Assembly (NCBI RefSeq): GCF_009757775.1
Contig: NZ_RHLK01000005.1
Span: 211,767-275,766 of the forward strand
DNA: 64,000 nucleotides
Source of the DNA: Paenibacillus lutrae
Lineage (GTDB): Bacteria; Bacillota; Bacilli; Paenibacillales; NBRC-103111
Direction: 5' to 3'
Below, one piece after another: positions 50,860 through 60,349 of this stretch. The notes under the pieces were generated by a model. That model worked only from the letters and a program-made list of their open reading frames with translations. It was not told the DNA's origin and ran no database searches. A program made the position numbers and the translations under genes. Each line of letters opens with the position of its first letter. The first letter of the stretch is position 1.

Positions 50860-51828
50860 ATGGATCAGAACCCACAACAAACCGAGCTGGCCACTTTTGC
50901 GGGCGGCTGCTTCTGGTGTATGGTCAAGCCATTTGACGAGCAGCCCGGCATTCTGAAGGTACTCTCCGGCTATACCGGCGGTGACCTGCCCAATCCGACC
51001 TACGAGCAAGTATGCTCCGACACTACCGGGCATTATGAGGCTGTGCAGATCACTTTTGATCCTGCCGTATTCCCGTACGAGCGCCTTTTGCAGGTGTTCT
51101 GGCAGCAAATCGATCCGACCGATGAGGGCGGACAGTTTGCAGACCGCGGACACTCCTACAGCACGGCGATTTTCTATCACAGCGAAGAGCAGAAGCTTGC
51201 TGCGGAGCGGTCCAAGCAGGAGCTTGGCGCCAGCGGAAGATTCCAGCGTCCCCTTGTAACGGAGATCTTGCCTGCGAAACCTTTTTATCCGGCCGAAGAC
51301 TATCATCAAGGCTATTACAAGAAAAATCCGATCCGCTATCAAGCGTATTCCATCGGTTCCGGGAGGGCGGCTTTTTTGAAAAAACAGTGGAAAGACCACG
51401 GCAAAGACCAGGATCTGAAGAAGCGCCTGACACCTATCCAATACGAAGTGACTCAAAACAGCGGGACGGAGCCCCCATTCCGCAATGAATTCTGGGATCA
51501 CAAAGAAGAGGGACTCTACGTAGATATCGTTTCCGGCGAGCCGCTCTTTAGTTCCCTGGACAAATTCGATTCTTCCTGCGGCTGGCCTTCCTTTACGAAA
51601 CCCGTCGAAGAAAGCCAAGTGACCGAACATGTGGACATGACGCACAATATGATCCGTACGGAAGTGCGCAGCAGCGAAGCGGATTCCCACCTCGGGCATG
51701 TTTTTGAAGACGGCCCCGGACCTAGCCGCCTGAGATACTGCATCAACTCCGCCGCACTCCGGTTCATCCCCAAAGATAAACTGGAAGAGGAAGGATACGA
51801 ATATTATTCCAGGCTGTTTACGAAATAG
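50860..51828 (+). CDS. msrAB: Fused peptide methionine sulfoxide reductase MsrA-MsrB
   Basis: A 322-residue fusion. The MsrA half (1-155) has GGCFWCM with the catalytic cysteine and GHYEAVQI and [11 protein letters not shown]. The MsrB half (about 170-320) has [27 protein letters not shown] and the catalytic cysteine in [13 protein letters not shown]. The Zn-binding CxxC pairs of many MsrBs are absent. It repairs both epimers of oxidised methionine in the cytosol. AAGGAG precedes ATG 50860; the ATG at 50812 has none. Confidence 0.93.
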   Translation: MDQNPQQTELATFAGGCFWCMVKPFDEQPGILKVLSGYTGGDLPNPTYEQVCSDTTGHYEAVQITFDPAVFPYERLLQVFWQQIDPTDEGGQFADRGHSYSTAIFYHSEEQKLAAERSKQELGASGRFQRPLVTEILPAKPFYPAEDYHQGYYKKNPIRYQAYSIGSGRAAFLKKQWKDHGKDQDLKKRLTPIQYEVTQNSGTEPPFRNEFWDHKEEGLYVDIVSGEPLFSSLDKFDSSCGWPSFTKPVEESQVTEHVDMTHNMIRTEVRSSEADSHLGHVFEDGPGPSRLRYCINSAALRFIPKDKLEEEGYEYYSRLFTK

Positions 51829-51856
51829 CCTCTTAAACCTACAGCACCGAATAAGG

Positions 51857-51898
51857 CAGACAGGGTTCATCCTGGTTCAGGATCCCTGTCTTTTTTCT
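51857..51898 (+). terminator. Terminator of msrAB
   Basis: GACAGGG/CCCTGTC with an inner ATCCTG/CAGGAT pairing, then TTTTTTC. Confidence 0.9.
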
Positions 51899-52016
51899 TA
51901 CGTTAATAACTCCTCTGGAATCCTCCTTGCATCTGCCGCTGTCTTGCGAATATTTGCCCGAACACGGAATTGTAAGGTATTCTTAATGTTTTCGTAAAAG
52001 GTTCGGCAGGGGCGAA

Positions 52017-52025
52017 TGCTACAAT
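52017..52025 (+). promoter_or_regulatory. Extended -10 promoter of the VanRS-like operon
   Basis: TGCTACAAT, TACAAT at 52020-52025, about 42 nt before the start. Upstream are two similar 12-mers, TGTAAGGTATTC (51971-51982) and CGTAAAAGGTTC (51993-52004), spaced two helix turns apart, possible response-regulator sites. Confidence 0.45.
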
Positions 52026-52066
52026 AGAAGCTGCAAGCGCACAAAGCGGAAGAAGGATGTGTCACC

Positions 52067-52774
52067 ATGAACAAGAACATTCTCATCGTTGACGATGATC
52101 GTAAAATAGCAGGATTAATTGAAATTTATTTACATAATGAAGGCTACACGGTGTACAAAACCGAGAACGGACAGGCAGCGCTCGAACTCATAGCCGCCCA
52201 GACGATTCATCTCGTTATTCTTGACATTATGATGCCGGGGATGGACGGGCTGGAAGTCTGCATGAAAATCCGCGAACAACGGATGACGCCTATTCTGATG
52301 ATCAGCGCCAAAGACAGCGATGTCGATAAAATCACGGGGCTGCTGACGGGAGCCGATGATTATCTGGTGAAACCTTTTAACCCGCTGGAGCTTATCGCCC
52401 GCGTCAAATCCCTGCTTAGAAGGGCATATTACCAGGCTCCGCCGCCGGATCCCGCTGCGGACACGGCCGATAAGCATGTCATCTCCATCGCATCTCTGCG
52501 GATCGACAAACAGACTCATACCGTAACGGCCGGTTCTTCCCCGGTCAAATTAACGCCTCTGGAATTCGGCATCCTTTCCCTGCTCGCAAGTCACCCTGGC
52601 AGGGTGTTCAACTCGGAAGAAATTTTCGAACGTATCTGGAAAGAAAAGTACTTCGAATCAACGAATTCCGTTACGGTTCATATGAGCCGTCTGAGGGATA
52701 AGCTGGAGAAGGCAATGGACGGAGAAAAACTGATTCATACCGTATGGGGGGTCGGCTACAAGATTGAAATCTAA
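52067..52774 (+). CDS. OmpR-family response regulator, VanR-like
   Basis: A 235-residue regulator. The receiver has acidic DDD near residue 10, phospho-acceptor D54 in LVILDIMMPGMDG and a KPFNPLELIARVKSLLRR tail. The winged helix has LTPLEFGILSLL and ends TVWGVGYKIEI. The block VDKITGLLTGADDYLVKPF and the ending are very close to enterococcal VanR. It starts at ATG 52067 after AAGGAT and is coupled to the kinase by an 11-nt overlap. The regulon may include the nearby DD-carboxypeptidase (inference). Confidence 0.9.
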   Translation: MNKNILIVDDDRKIAGLIEIYLHNEGYTVYKTENGQAALELIAAQTIHLVILDIMMPGMDGLEVCMKIREQRMTPILMISAKDSDVDKITGLLTGADDYLVKPFNPLELIARVKSLLRRAYYQAPPPDPAADTADKHVISIASLRIDKQTHTVTAGSSPVKLTPLEFGILSLLASHPGRVFNSEEIFERIWKEKYFESTNSVTVHMSRLRDKLEKAMDGEKLIHTVWGVGYKIEI

Positions 52775-53876
52775 ATGGGGAATTGCGCTGCTCTGGAGTA
52801 TCGCTTCGTCGTTACTCGCCTTTTTCTTTATCTATCAGATCTTCCGGATCGTGTTCTACTCCGGCTATTCGCGGCGGATCAATCTGCCTGAATTGCTGAT
52901 CTGGATCAACGATGAAGTGGGCTATCCGGACGCTTATTTCATTGCCGCCGCTCTGCTGTTTCTTTTGTTTTTTATATTTTTTTATAAAAGAGAACAGCGC
53001 AGACGCCACCAGGCGCATCTTCAGCAGATCAACCAGCACGTCCAGAAAATCATGGACAGCGATTTCAACCACAAGATTCCGGAAACGGCGGATTCGGACG
53101 AGTTGGCGCAGCTTACGGACAACATCAACCGGCTCGTTCAGAAGCTGAGAACAGCTCTCGAAGAAGAACGCAAAGCGGAGCAGGCCAAGAATGAACTGAT
53201 CACTAACGTTTCTCATGACCTGAGAACCCCTCTTACCTCCATTACGGGGTATTTGGGGCTTGTGGATCAGGATAAGTACCGGGATGAAGTCGAGCTGCGT
53301 CATTACATCGGGATGGCTTATGAGGAATCTCTGCGTCTGAATCAGCTCGTGCACGATCTCTTTGAGTATACGAGGCTTCGCAACAACGAAATGAAGCTCC
53401 ACCGGGTCCAGATTGATATCGTCGAAATGTTCCGGCAGATCACGGAGCAGTTTCAGCTCCGATTGTTGGAAAACAAGATGGAGATCCGGATGGAATTCGA
53501 GCAGCCCCGCCTGTACGTTCGGGCAGACGGCAATAAGCTGCGCAGGGTATTCGATAACCTGATGACCAACGCCATCAAATACGGTCACGACGGTACTTAT
53601 CTGGACATCCACGGGCGTCTTGACGGGGATGAAGTCGTTCTGCAAATCATTAACTATGGGGAAGAGATTCCCGAGGCCGATTTGCCGCGTATTTTCGACC
53701 GGTTTTTCCGGGTTGAAAAATCACGGGCTACCCATTACGGCGGTTCCGGAATAGGCCTTGCCATCGCCAAACAAATCATGGACCTGCACGGCGGCTCGAT
53801 TGAAGCGTACAGCGATCCGGAACAGACGGTATTTACCGTGCGGCTGAAAGCATTGGAGTCTGGAGCGGTTAAGTAG
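52764..53876 (+). CDS. Sensor histidine kinase, VanS-like
   Basis: A 370-residue kinase with two membrane helices (about 8-30 and 50-72), an extracytoplasmic loop of only 20 residues, HAMP-like region, HisKA with NVSHDLRTPLTSITGYLGLV and HATPase with NLMTNAIKYG, FDRFFRVEKSR and GSGIGLAIAKQI. The short loop suggests it senses a membrane or envelope signal. The start is TTG 52764. It forms a two-gene operon with the regulator, closed by a strong terminator. Confidence 0.9.
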   Translation: MKSKWGIALLWSIASSLLAFFFIYQIFRIVFYSGYSRRINLPELLIWINDEVGYPDAYFIAAALLFLLFFIFFYKREQRRRHQAHLQQINQHVQKIMDSDFNHKIPETADSDELAQLTDNINRLVQKLRTALEEERKAEQAKNELITNVSHDLRTPLTSITGYLGLVDQDKYRDEVELRHYIGMAYEESLRLNQLVHDLFEYTRLRNNEMKLHRVQIDIVEMFRQITEQFQLRLLENKMEIRMEFEQPRLYVRADGNKLRRVFDNLMTNAIKYGHDGTYLDIHGRLDGDEVVLQIINYGEEIPEADLPRIFDRFFRVEKSRATHYGGSGIGLAIAKQIMDLHGGSIEAYSDPEQTVFTVRLKALESGAVK

Positions 53877-53878
53877 GC

Positions 53879-53938
53879 TGTCCGTCAAATAAAGAAGAGG
53901 TGCATCCCTGGCAGGTGCGCCTCTTCTTTATTACGGAC
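53879..53938 (+). terminator. Terminator of the VanRS-like operon
   Basis: AATAAAGAAGAGGTGC pairs with GCGCCTCTTCTTTATT (one mismatch), extended by GTCCGT/ACGGAC. Confidence 0.87.
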
Positions 53939-54063
53939 GGAACAGCGTTTTCGCAAATACAGCCTCCCGCTGCAATCTTAATCTTTTCGTTAGGTTTTCT
54001 TATCGGATTGTTTATTCTTGTCCTTCACAATAGAAGGAGATTATCCGAAAGGAATTGACCCAG

Positions 54064-54993
54064 ATGAAATTACGAATCGCCGCATTTCTCACCGGTTCCC
54101 TTGCCGTGCTTGTCCTTGTCTCTCTTCTTGCCGAACCTTGGAACACGATTAAGCCGCACGCGGCTTTTGCATGGAATTCACTCCGTACGAAAGTAATCGG
54201 CAATGTTATCCTGCCTGGTGATCTTGACGGAGCAGCAGCCCTTCTGCTGGATGCAGATAACGGCTCCGTCCTGTATGACAAGAACGAAAACCTCAGACTA
54301 TACCCGGCCAGCACGACTAAGATCCTGACTACCTTAATCGCGCTGGAGAAGGGAAACCTCGACGAGCAGATCACCGTAGGGGATGAAATCCGCGAGTCTG
54401 ATCCCGGTGAAAGCAGCGCAGGACTCAGGGAAGGCCAGCGTTTGACGCTGAAGGACCTGATTGCCGCCATGATGCTGCCATCGGGCAATGATGCAGCCCG
54501 CACTGTAGCGTGCTACATCGCACGCAAAGATAGCGGGCAGGAGCTAACCACTCAGCAGAGCATCCGTTACTTCGCCTCGCTGATGAATACCAAAGCGCGC
54601 AAAATCGGCGCTAAGGATTCTCATTTCATGAATCCGCACGGCCTGCATCATGATGACCATTACAGCACTGCGCACGATATCGCGCTAATCACTCAGATCG
54701 CGATGAAGAACGAAACATTCCGCAATATTGTCGATGAACCGCGGTATACATCCGATTCCTCCGCAAAGGGCCTTTCCTTTGAGAACCGGAATCAACTGCT
54801 CCTGGAAGGCGGCGAGTTCTATTTCCAGGGAGTGAATGGAGTAAAGACCGGGTTTACGGACGAAGCCGGCTATTGTCTCGTATCCTCCGCCAGCCGTGAT
54901 GGACGTAATCTGATCGCCGTTGTCCTTAAATCAACGCGCTCGGGTATCTGGACGGATTCCCAGAAGCTTCTCCGTTATGGTTTTAAAGCTTAG
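54064..54993 (+). CDS. D-alanyl-D-alanine carboxypeptidase (low-molecular-weight PBP)
   Basis: A 309-residue serine DD-peptidase. The three active-site motifs are present: SxxK in YPASTTKI, SxN in PSGNDAA and KTG in GVKTGFTDEAG. An N-terminal hydrophobic stretch (about 8-25) is a signal peptide or anchor. It lacks the C-terminal beta domain and amphipathic anchor of PBP5/DacA, so it is shorter than usual. It trims pentapeptide stems of peptidoglycan. AAAGGA lies 10 nt before ATG 54064. Its neighbour is a VanRS-like system. Confidence 0.88.
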   Translation: MKLRIAAFLTGSLAVLVLVSLLAEPWNTIKPHAAFAWNSLRTKVIGNVILPGDLDGAAALLLDADNGSVLYDKNENLRLYPASTTKILTTLIALEKGNLDEQITVGDEIRESDPGESSAGLREGQRLTLKDLIAAMMLPSGNDAARTVACYIARKDSGQELTTQQSIRYFASLMNTKARKIGAKDSHFMNPHGLHHDDHYSTAHDIALITQIAMKNETFRNIVDEPRYTSDSSAKGLSFENRNQLLLEGGEFYFQGVNGVKTGFTDEAGYCLVSSASRDGRNLIAVVLKSTRSGIWTDSQKLLRYGFKA

Positions 54994-55051
54994 CATCTGC
55001 CTGTGCTCTAAGAGCGGCCCGGCAAGTTCTGCTGCTCCTGCAAGCGTCTGC

Positions 55052-56956
55052 CTACATATTCTCTGGCGCAGGGAGTCCCAGCAGGTTTAACGATTCTTTA
55101 AGCGTATCTTTAAAGACTGACGTCAGCCACAGACGAAAGCTCTGCCGCGGCTCCGCTCCCTTCAGAATCGGACAAGCGCTGTAGAAATTGGAGAACAGCA
55201 GGGCAAGCTCATACGCATAGCCGCATAGAATATTCGGCGCCTGCTGCCGGGCTGCGGCTCTCCTGATTTCGGGCCCATAAGCCAGATGACGGAGCAGACT
55301 CAGCTCTTGCGGCTGGAGCGCTTCTCCATCAACGATTACTGACTCATGAAGGAGGAACCCATCTCCCTTCTCTTCCTTGGCCTTCTGCAGTACACTGCAC
55401 GCCCTTGCATGGGCGTACAGCAGATAGACCCCTGAGTTGCCGGATACTTCCGTAGCCTGCTGTAAATCGAAGACAACCTCGGTCTGCAGATGGTATTTAA
55501 GCAGGTAGTACCGGATGGAAGCCGCAGCAATGTCCCGGCTGGACAGTCCGGCCGTCCTGGACCTCTTCTCGTCAATCACATGCTCCATGCGGTCCAGCAG
55601 CTCTGCCACCTTGATTCCGACGCCTTGACGGCCTGACATGGGGTACGAGCTTCTGCCCTCAGATATATCCACACCGAGGCCCGCAGCGGTCTCAGGGCTC
55701 AGAGAGACGACCCCGTAGCTTACATGCTTCAGCCGGGCCGCCTGCTCTTCATAGCCAAGCACCTCCAGCGCCTGTTTCACCATAGCCTGCGGATACTCCT
55801 GTCTGTGATCGATTACATTAATCACAGTGTCCGCCTGCCCTATGGGCCGGCCCTCACCTTGGGGTTGGGTCGTCCATACGCCTGGCATAAATTCTTTATA
55901 GCGGAAGTCAGTGACAAGCAGTCCGAACTTCCACAAATGGTAGGCGATGTCCTTAGCCGTATAAGTCAGAATGCCGTTTGAGCGGACTAGAATCTTATCA
56001 TTCTGATATTCTTCGTCTGCTTCGCCTGCAGCATCCGCCTGCTCTTCCTCGCGATGCTTCAGCACCCAGCACCCTGCAAGCTTACCCTCTCTGACCTTAT
56101 AGAAGGCTCCTGTCTGTTTCAGCAGTGTAAAAGCCTCTTCCCAGAATCCTTCTCTCACTATACCGCTTTCCCATACCAGCACATCGTATCCGATGTCGAA
56201 CAGCCTCATTTCCTCCAGCTGTTCCCGGACAATCTTCTCCGCAGTGAGATTCCCGAGCCAGGCGAGCTTTCCCTTTCCTTCTTCCAGCGCGTGAAGCACC
56301 TCTGTTCTTCTCTCCTGCAGCTCCGGATTCCTCCGATAAGAGCGGTTTACTTCCGCATAGACTTCCCAGCAGTAATCTCCGAACCGGCTGTAATCACCGC
56401 TTGATTCGGAATGAAGAATACCTGCTACCGTATCCGCAAGCTGATTGCCCAAATCATCAATATAATTATGAACCTCCACCTGATGTCCTTCGTCTTGTAA
56501 CATTCTGGCCAGCGTGTCCCCGATACAGGAATTTCTGAGATGGCCGATATGGGCGGATTTGTTCGGATTTATCGAGGTATGTTCGATCACGATTTTGGAC
56601 GACTCCCTGTTAATCCTGCTTCTATCCCTGTCCCTTGCTGCATATTCATTCGCCCACACCTGCCAGTCGATATAAAAGTTCAAAAAGCCCGGCGCTGCGA
56701 TCTTTATTTCAGTAAACAACCCTCCGGCAATCTTTAGCGTTTTCAGCCTTTCTTGCAGAAGGGCAGCGATTTGCAGAGGTGATCTTCTCAACTGCTTCGC
56801 GAGCAGCATGGCAATGTTCGTGCTGTAGTCTCCGTGCTCCGGGTGGGCAGGGTGCTCAATTTTCACCTGAAGATTCTGCGGCCATTCCGCTCCCGATTCA
56901 ACTAGCATACCGTTTACTACTTCTTCAATGGATTTCTGGAGCTGTGTACGGATCAT
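55052..56956 (-). CDS. argS: Arginyl-tRNA synthetase, divergent type
   Basis: A 634-residue class I synthetase. The N-terminal additional domain (HPEHGDYSTNIAMLLAK) and HIGH motif in HTSINPNKSAHIGHLRNSC are clear. The usual KMSKR is replaced by SSYPMSGRQGVGIKVAELLD, a form closer to the MSGR variant of archaeal-type enzymes. The C-terminal DALR domain has GVYLLYAHAR. It charges tRNA-Arg. GGAGG precedes ATG 56956; the frame to 57010 crosses the T-box terminator. It is longer than Bacillus ArgS (556) and may be a second copy (inference). Confidence 0.92.
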   Translation of the reverse strand: MIRTQLQKSIEEVVNGMLVESGAEWPQNLQVKIEHPAHPEHGDYSTNIAMLLAKQLRRSPLQIAALLQERLKTLKIAGGLFTEIKIAAPGFLNFYIDWQVWANEYAARDRDRSRINRESSKIVIEHTSINPNKSAHIGHLRNSCIGDTLARMLQDEGHQVEVHNYIDDLGNQLADTVAGILHSESSGDYSRFGDYCWEVYAEVNRSYRRNPELQERRTEVLHALEEGKGKLAWLGNLTAEKIVREQLEEMRLFDIGYDVLVWESGIVREGFWEEAFTLLKQTGAFYKVREGKLAGCWVLKHREEEQADAAGEADEEYQNDKILVRSNGILTYTAKDIAYHLWKFGLLVTDFRYKEFMPGVWTTQPQGEGRPIGQADTVINVIDHRQEYPQAMVKQALEVLGYEEQAARLKHVSYGVVSLSPETAAGLGVDISEGRSSYPMSGRQGVGIKVAELLDRMEHVIDEKRSRTAGLSSRDIAAASIRYYLLKYHLQTEVVFDLQQATEVSGNSGVYLLYAHARACSVLQKAKEEKGDGFLLHESVIVDGEALQPQELSLLRHLAYGPEIRRAAARQQAPNILCGYAYELALLFSNFYSACPILKGAEPRQSFRLWLTSVFKDTLKESLNLLGLPAPENM

Positions 56957-57013
56957 CTTTCTTCCTCCTCTGAAGTCTTTAGTGACTGGTTTCTGTGTGA
57001 AACTATACAAACA

Positions 57014-57286
57014 AAAAGAGCCCTCGTCTCTAATAAGAGACGAGAGCTCATAGCTTCCCGCGGTACCACTCTATGTGCCGGCTTCAGTTAAACGGAAGCG
57101 GCCGCTCATACGGATAACGGCATACTCGCCGGATCTTCTTACTGGAGGTTCAGAAGACCATTTCCCGGGCCCGTTTCTATTCACGCATCTGTACCGGTTC
57201 CCACTCTTCCGGCTCGCTGTGACTCTCCGCGCTGAATATACTTTCCCGTTCAACAATGTTTAATTATCGCAATCAACTGAATATTA
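57014..57286 (-). promoter_or_regulatory. T-box riboswitch leader of argS
   Basis: On minus, the T-box core AGAGTGGTACCGCGGG (57057-57072) precedes a terminator stem (57019-57031 with 57036-57048) and a U-run. A stem II S-turn hairpin (TCTTCTGAA...AGTAAGAAGA) is near 57140-57163. A CGU triplet at 57183-57185, after GAUG and before GAA, is a plausible Arg specifier. Uncharged tRNA-Arg would block termination. Confidence 0.88.
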
Positions 57287-57292
57287 AAAATA

Positions 57293-57321
57293 GTTATACA
57301 GGATGACAAGAATGATGTCAA
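57293..57321 (-). promoter_or_regulatory. Sigma-A promoter of the argS leader
   Basis: -35 TTGACA (57316-57321), 17 nt, -10 TATAAC (57293-57298); start near 57286. It lies directly after the qox terminator. Confidence 0.85.
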
Positions 57322-57323
57322 GT

Positions 57324-57355
57324 AAAAAAAGCCCTCCCGGAATCGGGAAGGCTTT
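57324..57355 (-). terminator. Terminator of the qox operon
   Basis: On minus AGCCTTCCCG pairs with CGGGAGGGCT (one G-U) around ATTC and runs into seven Ts. Confidence 0.88.
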
Positions 57356-57370
57356 GTTCCTAATAAATAA

Positions 57371-57727
57371 TTAGGTTGCTACTGCGTTGTAAGTCATGAT
57401 CCAGATCGAACCGGCAACAATCGTTCCCGCGATCAGAATCCCCATAAGCAGCGTCATCAGGTTGTAGCGCGGTTTGTTCTCTTCATTCAAGTGCATGAAG
57501 AACAGCAGCTGCACCAGGAACTGAAGAATGGCGGTACCCAGCAAGACTATCAGTGCCGCTTTACCCTGCAGCATGTCATTCATAATGACAACCAGAGGAA
57601 TGATCGTCAAGATGATCGACAGAACAAAACCGATGACGTAAGACTTCAGGGAACCGTGACCGTGCGACTCCTCCGAATGCCCGTGATTCCCGCCTGCTCC
57701 ATTTGAATGGGACGTATGTTGTGCCAT
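57371..57727 (-). CDS. qoxD: Quinol oxidase subunit IV
   Basis: A 118-residue membrane protein with three helices and a His-rich N-terminus (HSNGAGGNHGHSEESHGHG). The conserved CyoD/QoxD segment is LQFLVQLLFFMHLNEE. It helps assemble the copper site of the oxidase. It starts 1 nt after subunit III and is the last gene of the operon. Confidence 0.92.
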   Translation of the reverse strand: MAQHTSHSNGAGGNHGHSEESHGHGSLKSYVIGFVLSIILTIIPLVVIMNDMLQGKAALIVLLGTAILQFLVQLLFFMHLNEENKPRYNLMTLLMGILIAGTIVAGSIWIMTYNAVAT

Positions 57728-57728
57728 C

Positions 57729-58355
57729 TTACATCACCCCCATTAAATAAACGAACGTAAAGACGAAGATCCAAACGACATCCAGGAAGTGCCAGTACAA
57801 GCTGATAACATCCACTTTACGCTTCGTAATGTTGTTGATGCCATGACGCTTAAGCTGAATCATCAGCCCGATCATCCACACGAGACCGATCGATACGTGA
57901 AGCCCGTGCGTACCGACAAGTGTGAAGAACCCGGACCAGAATGCACTCGTTGAGATTGTAGCTCCTTCATGCACCAGATGAACAAACTCGTTCACTTCCA
58001 GCGCGATAAAGGAGGCACCGAGCAATACGGTTACGGCCAGCCAGCCGATGAGGCCTTTGAGGTTGCCTTTGTTCATCGACAAGACAGCCAGACCGCTTGT
58101 AAAACTGGATGTCAGCAAGATAAACGTGGAGGCGATAATACCGGGCATTTCGATCAATTCCGCACCGGTTGGGCCGCCATTGGTGTTATTTCTCAGAACA
58201 ATATAAGTAGCGAACAGTGTCGCAAACAGAATAACGTCGGTAATCAGGAAGATCCAGAAACCAAACCTCCGCAGCGACTCCTGGTCGACATGGCCGTCAT
58301 GATGATCATCGTGACCTTGAGCTTGCGAGTGCGCGTGATTTTTAACATGTGCCAA
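57729..58355 (-). CDS. qoxC: Quinol oxidase subunit III
   Basis: A 208-residue subunit with five helices. Marks are RRFGFWIFLITDVILFATLFATY and a His-rich start, and FTLVGTHGLHVSIGL. It has no cofactor. The start is TTG 58355, directly after the subunit I stop, with GGGGG 9 nt upstream. Confidence 0.92.
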   Translation of the reverse strand: MAHVKNHAHSQAQGHDDHHDGHVDQESLRRFGFWIFLITDVILFATLFATYIVLRNNTNGGPTGAELIEMPGIIASTFILLTSSFTSGLAVLSMNKGNLKGLIGWLAVTVLLGASFIALEVNEFVHLVHEGATISTSAFWSGFFTLVGTHGLHVSIGLVWMIGLMIQLKRHGINNITKRKVDVISLYWHFLDVVWIFVFTFVYLMGVM

Positions 58356-60326
58356 TTAGACCGACCCCCTTGCTGCGGCTTCCGTGCGTTTAACTTCATC
58401 CACCGGAATATAATAATCTGTATCGTAATTAAAGGAATGATAGATCATGCAGGCCGCTACACCAATGAGACCCGGAATAGCGAAGAACATCCAATTGAAG
58501 ACAAATCCGAAGCCGGCAATAAACCAGCAAACCGATTTAATGAATGGAATAGCCGAGTTCTTCGGCATATGAATCGGTTCAAGCGGCGGTTTCGGCGCAG
58601 GCTTCTGCCCTTGAGCGATCCGCTGCTTCTCTTCCCAATACGGATCCTGTTCAGGAGCGTAAGGAATAGTTGCAAAGTTATACAGTGGCGCCGGAGAAGG
58701 AATCGACCATTCGAGAGTACGTCCGTCCCAAGGATCGCCAGTTGTGTCTTTCTCCATAAATTTGATGCTGTGTGCGATCTGCCATACCTGGAAAAGGAAA
58801 CCTACACCCATCAGGAATCCGCCGATCGTAGAAGTCAGGTTGAGCGCATACCATCCGGTATCCCAGCCATAGGTACTGATACGACGAGTCATTCCGTCGA
58901 GACCCAGCAGATACTGCGGCATGAAGCAGACATAGAAACCGATATTCCAGAACCAGAATGCCCATTTGCCGAGTTTCTCATTCAGCTTGAAGCCGAACAT
59001 CTTAGGCCACCAGTAGTACAGACCTGCGAAGTAACCGAAGGCTACGCCGCCGATAAGAACTTGGTGAAAGTGAGCGATCAGGAAATAACTGTTGTGGAAC
59101 TGGAAGTCAGCCGGTGCTACCGATAACAAGACCCCGGTCATACCACCGACAATAAAGCACGGTATGAAACCGATCGTCCACAGCATCGGAGTGTCGAACC
59201 TGATCTTCCCTCGGAACATGGTGAAGAGCCAGTTAAACACTTTCACACCGGTCGGTATGGCAATGATCATGGTCGTTATGGCAAAGAAGGCATTGACATT
59301 CGCCCCCGATCCCATCGTGAAGAAGTGATGCGCCCATGTAAAGAACGACAGGACGCTAATAATCATCATGGCGAAGACCATGGATTTGTAACCGAAAATC
59401 TTTTTCTTCGAGAAGGTTGAAACAATCTCAGAGAAAATACCGAAAGCCGGCAGAATTACGATGTATACCTCAGGGTGACCCCACATCCAGATCAAGTTGA
59501 TGTACATCATCGGGTTGCCCCCGCCGTCGAGGGTAAAGAAATGCGCTCCTGCAAAACGGTCTAAGAAGAGCAGGAAGAGTGTAACCGTCAGAATCGGGAA
59601 TGCGAAAATGATCGTAATACAACTGGAAAGAACGGACCAGCTGAACATAGGCATTTTCATCAGTTTCATGCCCGGGGCACGCATTTTCAGGATCGTAACG
59701 ATGAAGTTAATTCCTGTCATCAAGGAACCGATACCTGAAATCTGAATCCCCCATATATAGAAGTTCTGCCCGACCCCCGGACTATGCGAGAGCTCCGATA
59801 GAGGAGGATACGCAAGCCAGCCTGCATCCGGTGAACCTCCGATAACGAAGGACATATTGAACAGCATGGCACCGAAGAAGAAGAGCCAGAAGCTCAGTGC
59901 ATTCAGGAACGGGAACGCGACGTCACGCGCACCGATCTGAAGCGGTACTGCAATGTTGAACAAACCAAACATCAGAGGCATCGCCATAAACAAAATCATA
60001 ATGACGCCGTGAGTTGTAAAAATCTGATTATAGTGTTCCGGTTCCAGGAACTCCATACCCGGCATGGCCAGCTGCGTACGCATCAGGAGCGCATCCACGC
60101 CCCCGCGGAACAGCATCAGAATGGAAGCAATGATATACATAATGCCGACTTTTTTATGATCGACGGTTGTCAGCCATTCACGCCACAGCCACTGCCACTT
60201 TTTAAAATAGGTCAGTACGAAGATAATGGCAATGGTAGCCAAAGCGATACTGACGTCAGCGCCGTAAATAAGCGGATCGCCAGTAACGAAAAATTCAGAA
60301 GCGAATTGTTTTATACTCTCCAACAT
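58356..60326 (-). CDS. qoxB: Quinol oxidase subunit I, heme-copper A family
   Basis: A 656-residue catalytic subunit with about 15 helices. The ligands are H106 (heme), H284 with Y288 (HPEVY), H333/H334 (WAHHFF), and H419/H421 (AHFHQVL), with the same numbering as E. coli CyoB. It carries the A-family D- and K-channel regions. It oxidises menaquinol and pumps protons at the membrane. The motif HFHQV has Gln where the A family often has Tyr or Asn. It lies between subunits II and III. Confidence 0.95.
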   Translation of the reverse strand: MLESIKQFASEFFVTGDPLIYGADVSIALATIAIIFVLTYFKKWQWLWREWLTTVDHKKVGIMYIIASILMLFRGGVDALLMRTQLAMPGMEFLEPEHYNQIFTTHGVIMILFMAMPLMFGLFNIAVPLQIGARDVAFPFLNALSFWLFFFGAMLFNMSFVIGGSPDAGWLAYPPLSELSHSPGVGQNFYIWGIQISGIGSLMTGINFIVTILKMRAPGMKLMKMPMFSWSVLSSCITIIFAFPILTVTLFLLFLDRFAGAHFFTLDGGGNPMMYINLIWMWGHPEVYIVILPAFGIFSEIVSTFSKKKIFGYKSMVFAMMIISVLSFFTWAHHFFTMGSGANVNAFFAITTMIIAIPTGVKVFNWLFTMFRGKIRFDTPMLWTIGFIPCFIVGGMTGVLLSVAPADFQFHNSYFLIAHFHQVLIGGVAFGYFAGLYYWWPKMFGFKLNEKLGKWAFWFWNIGFYVCFMPQYLLGLDGMTRRISTYGWDTGWYALNLTSTIGGFLMGVGFLFQVWQIAHSIKFMEKDTTGDPWDGRTLEWSIPSPAPLYNFATIPYAPEQDPYWEEKQRIAQGQKPAPKPPLEPIHMPKNSAIPFIKSVCWFIAGFGFVFNWMFFAIPGLIGVAACMIYHSFNYDTDYYIPVDEVKRTEAAARGSV

Positions 60327-60349
60327 AGATGACCCTCCCTTCCTCTCTA

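Noticed and set aside
57969..59126. 385-codon plus-strand frame opposite qoxC/qoxB
   Set aside because: Antisense to conserved oxidase genes; composition fits reverse-complement codon bias.
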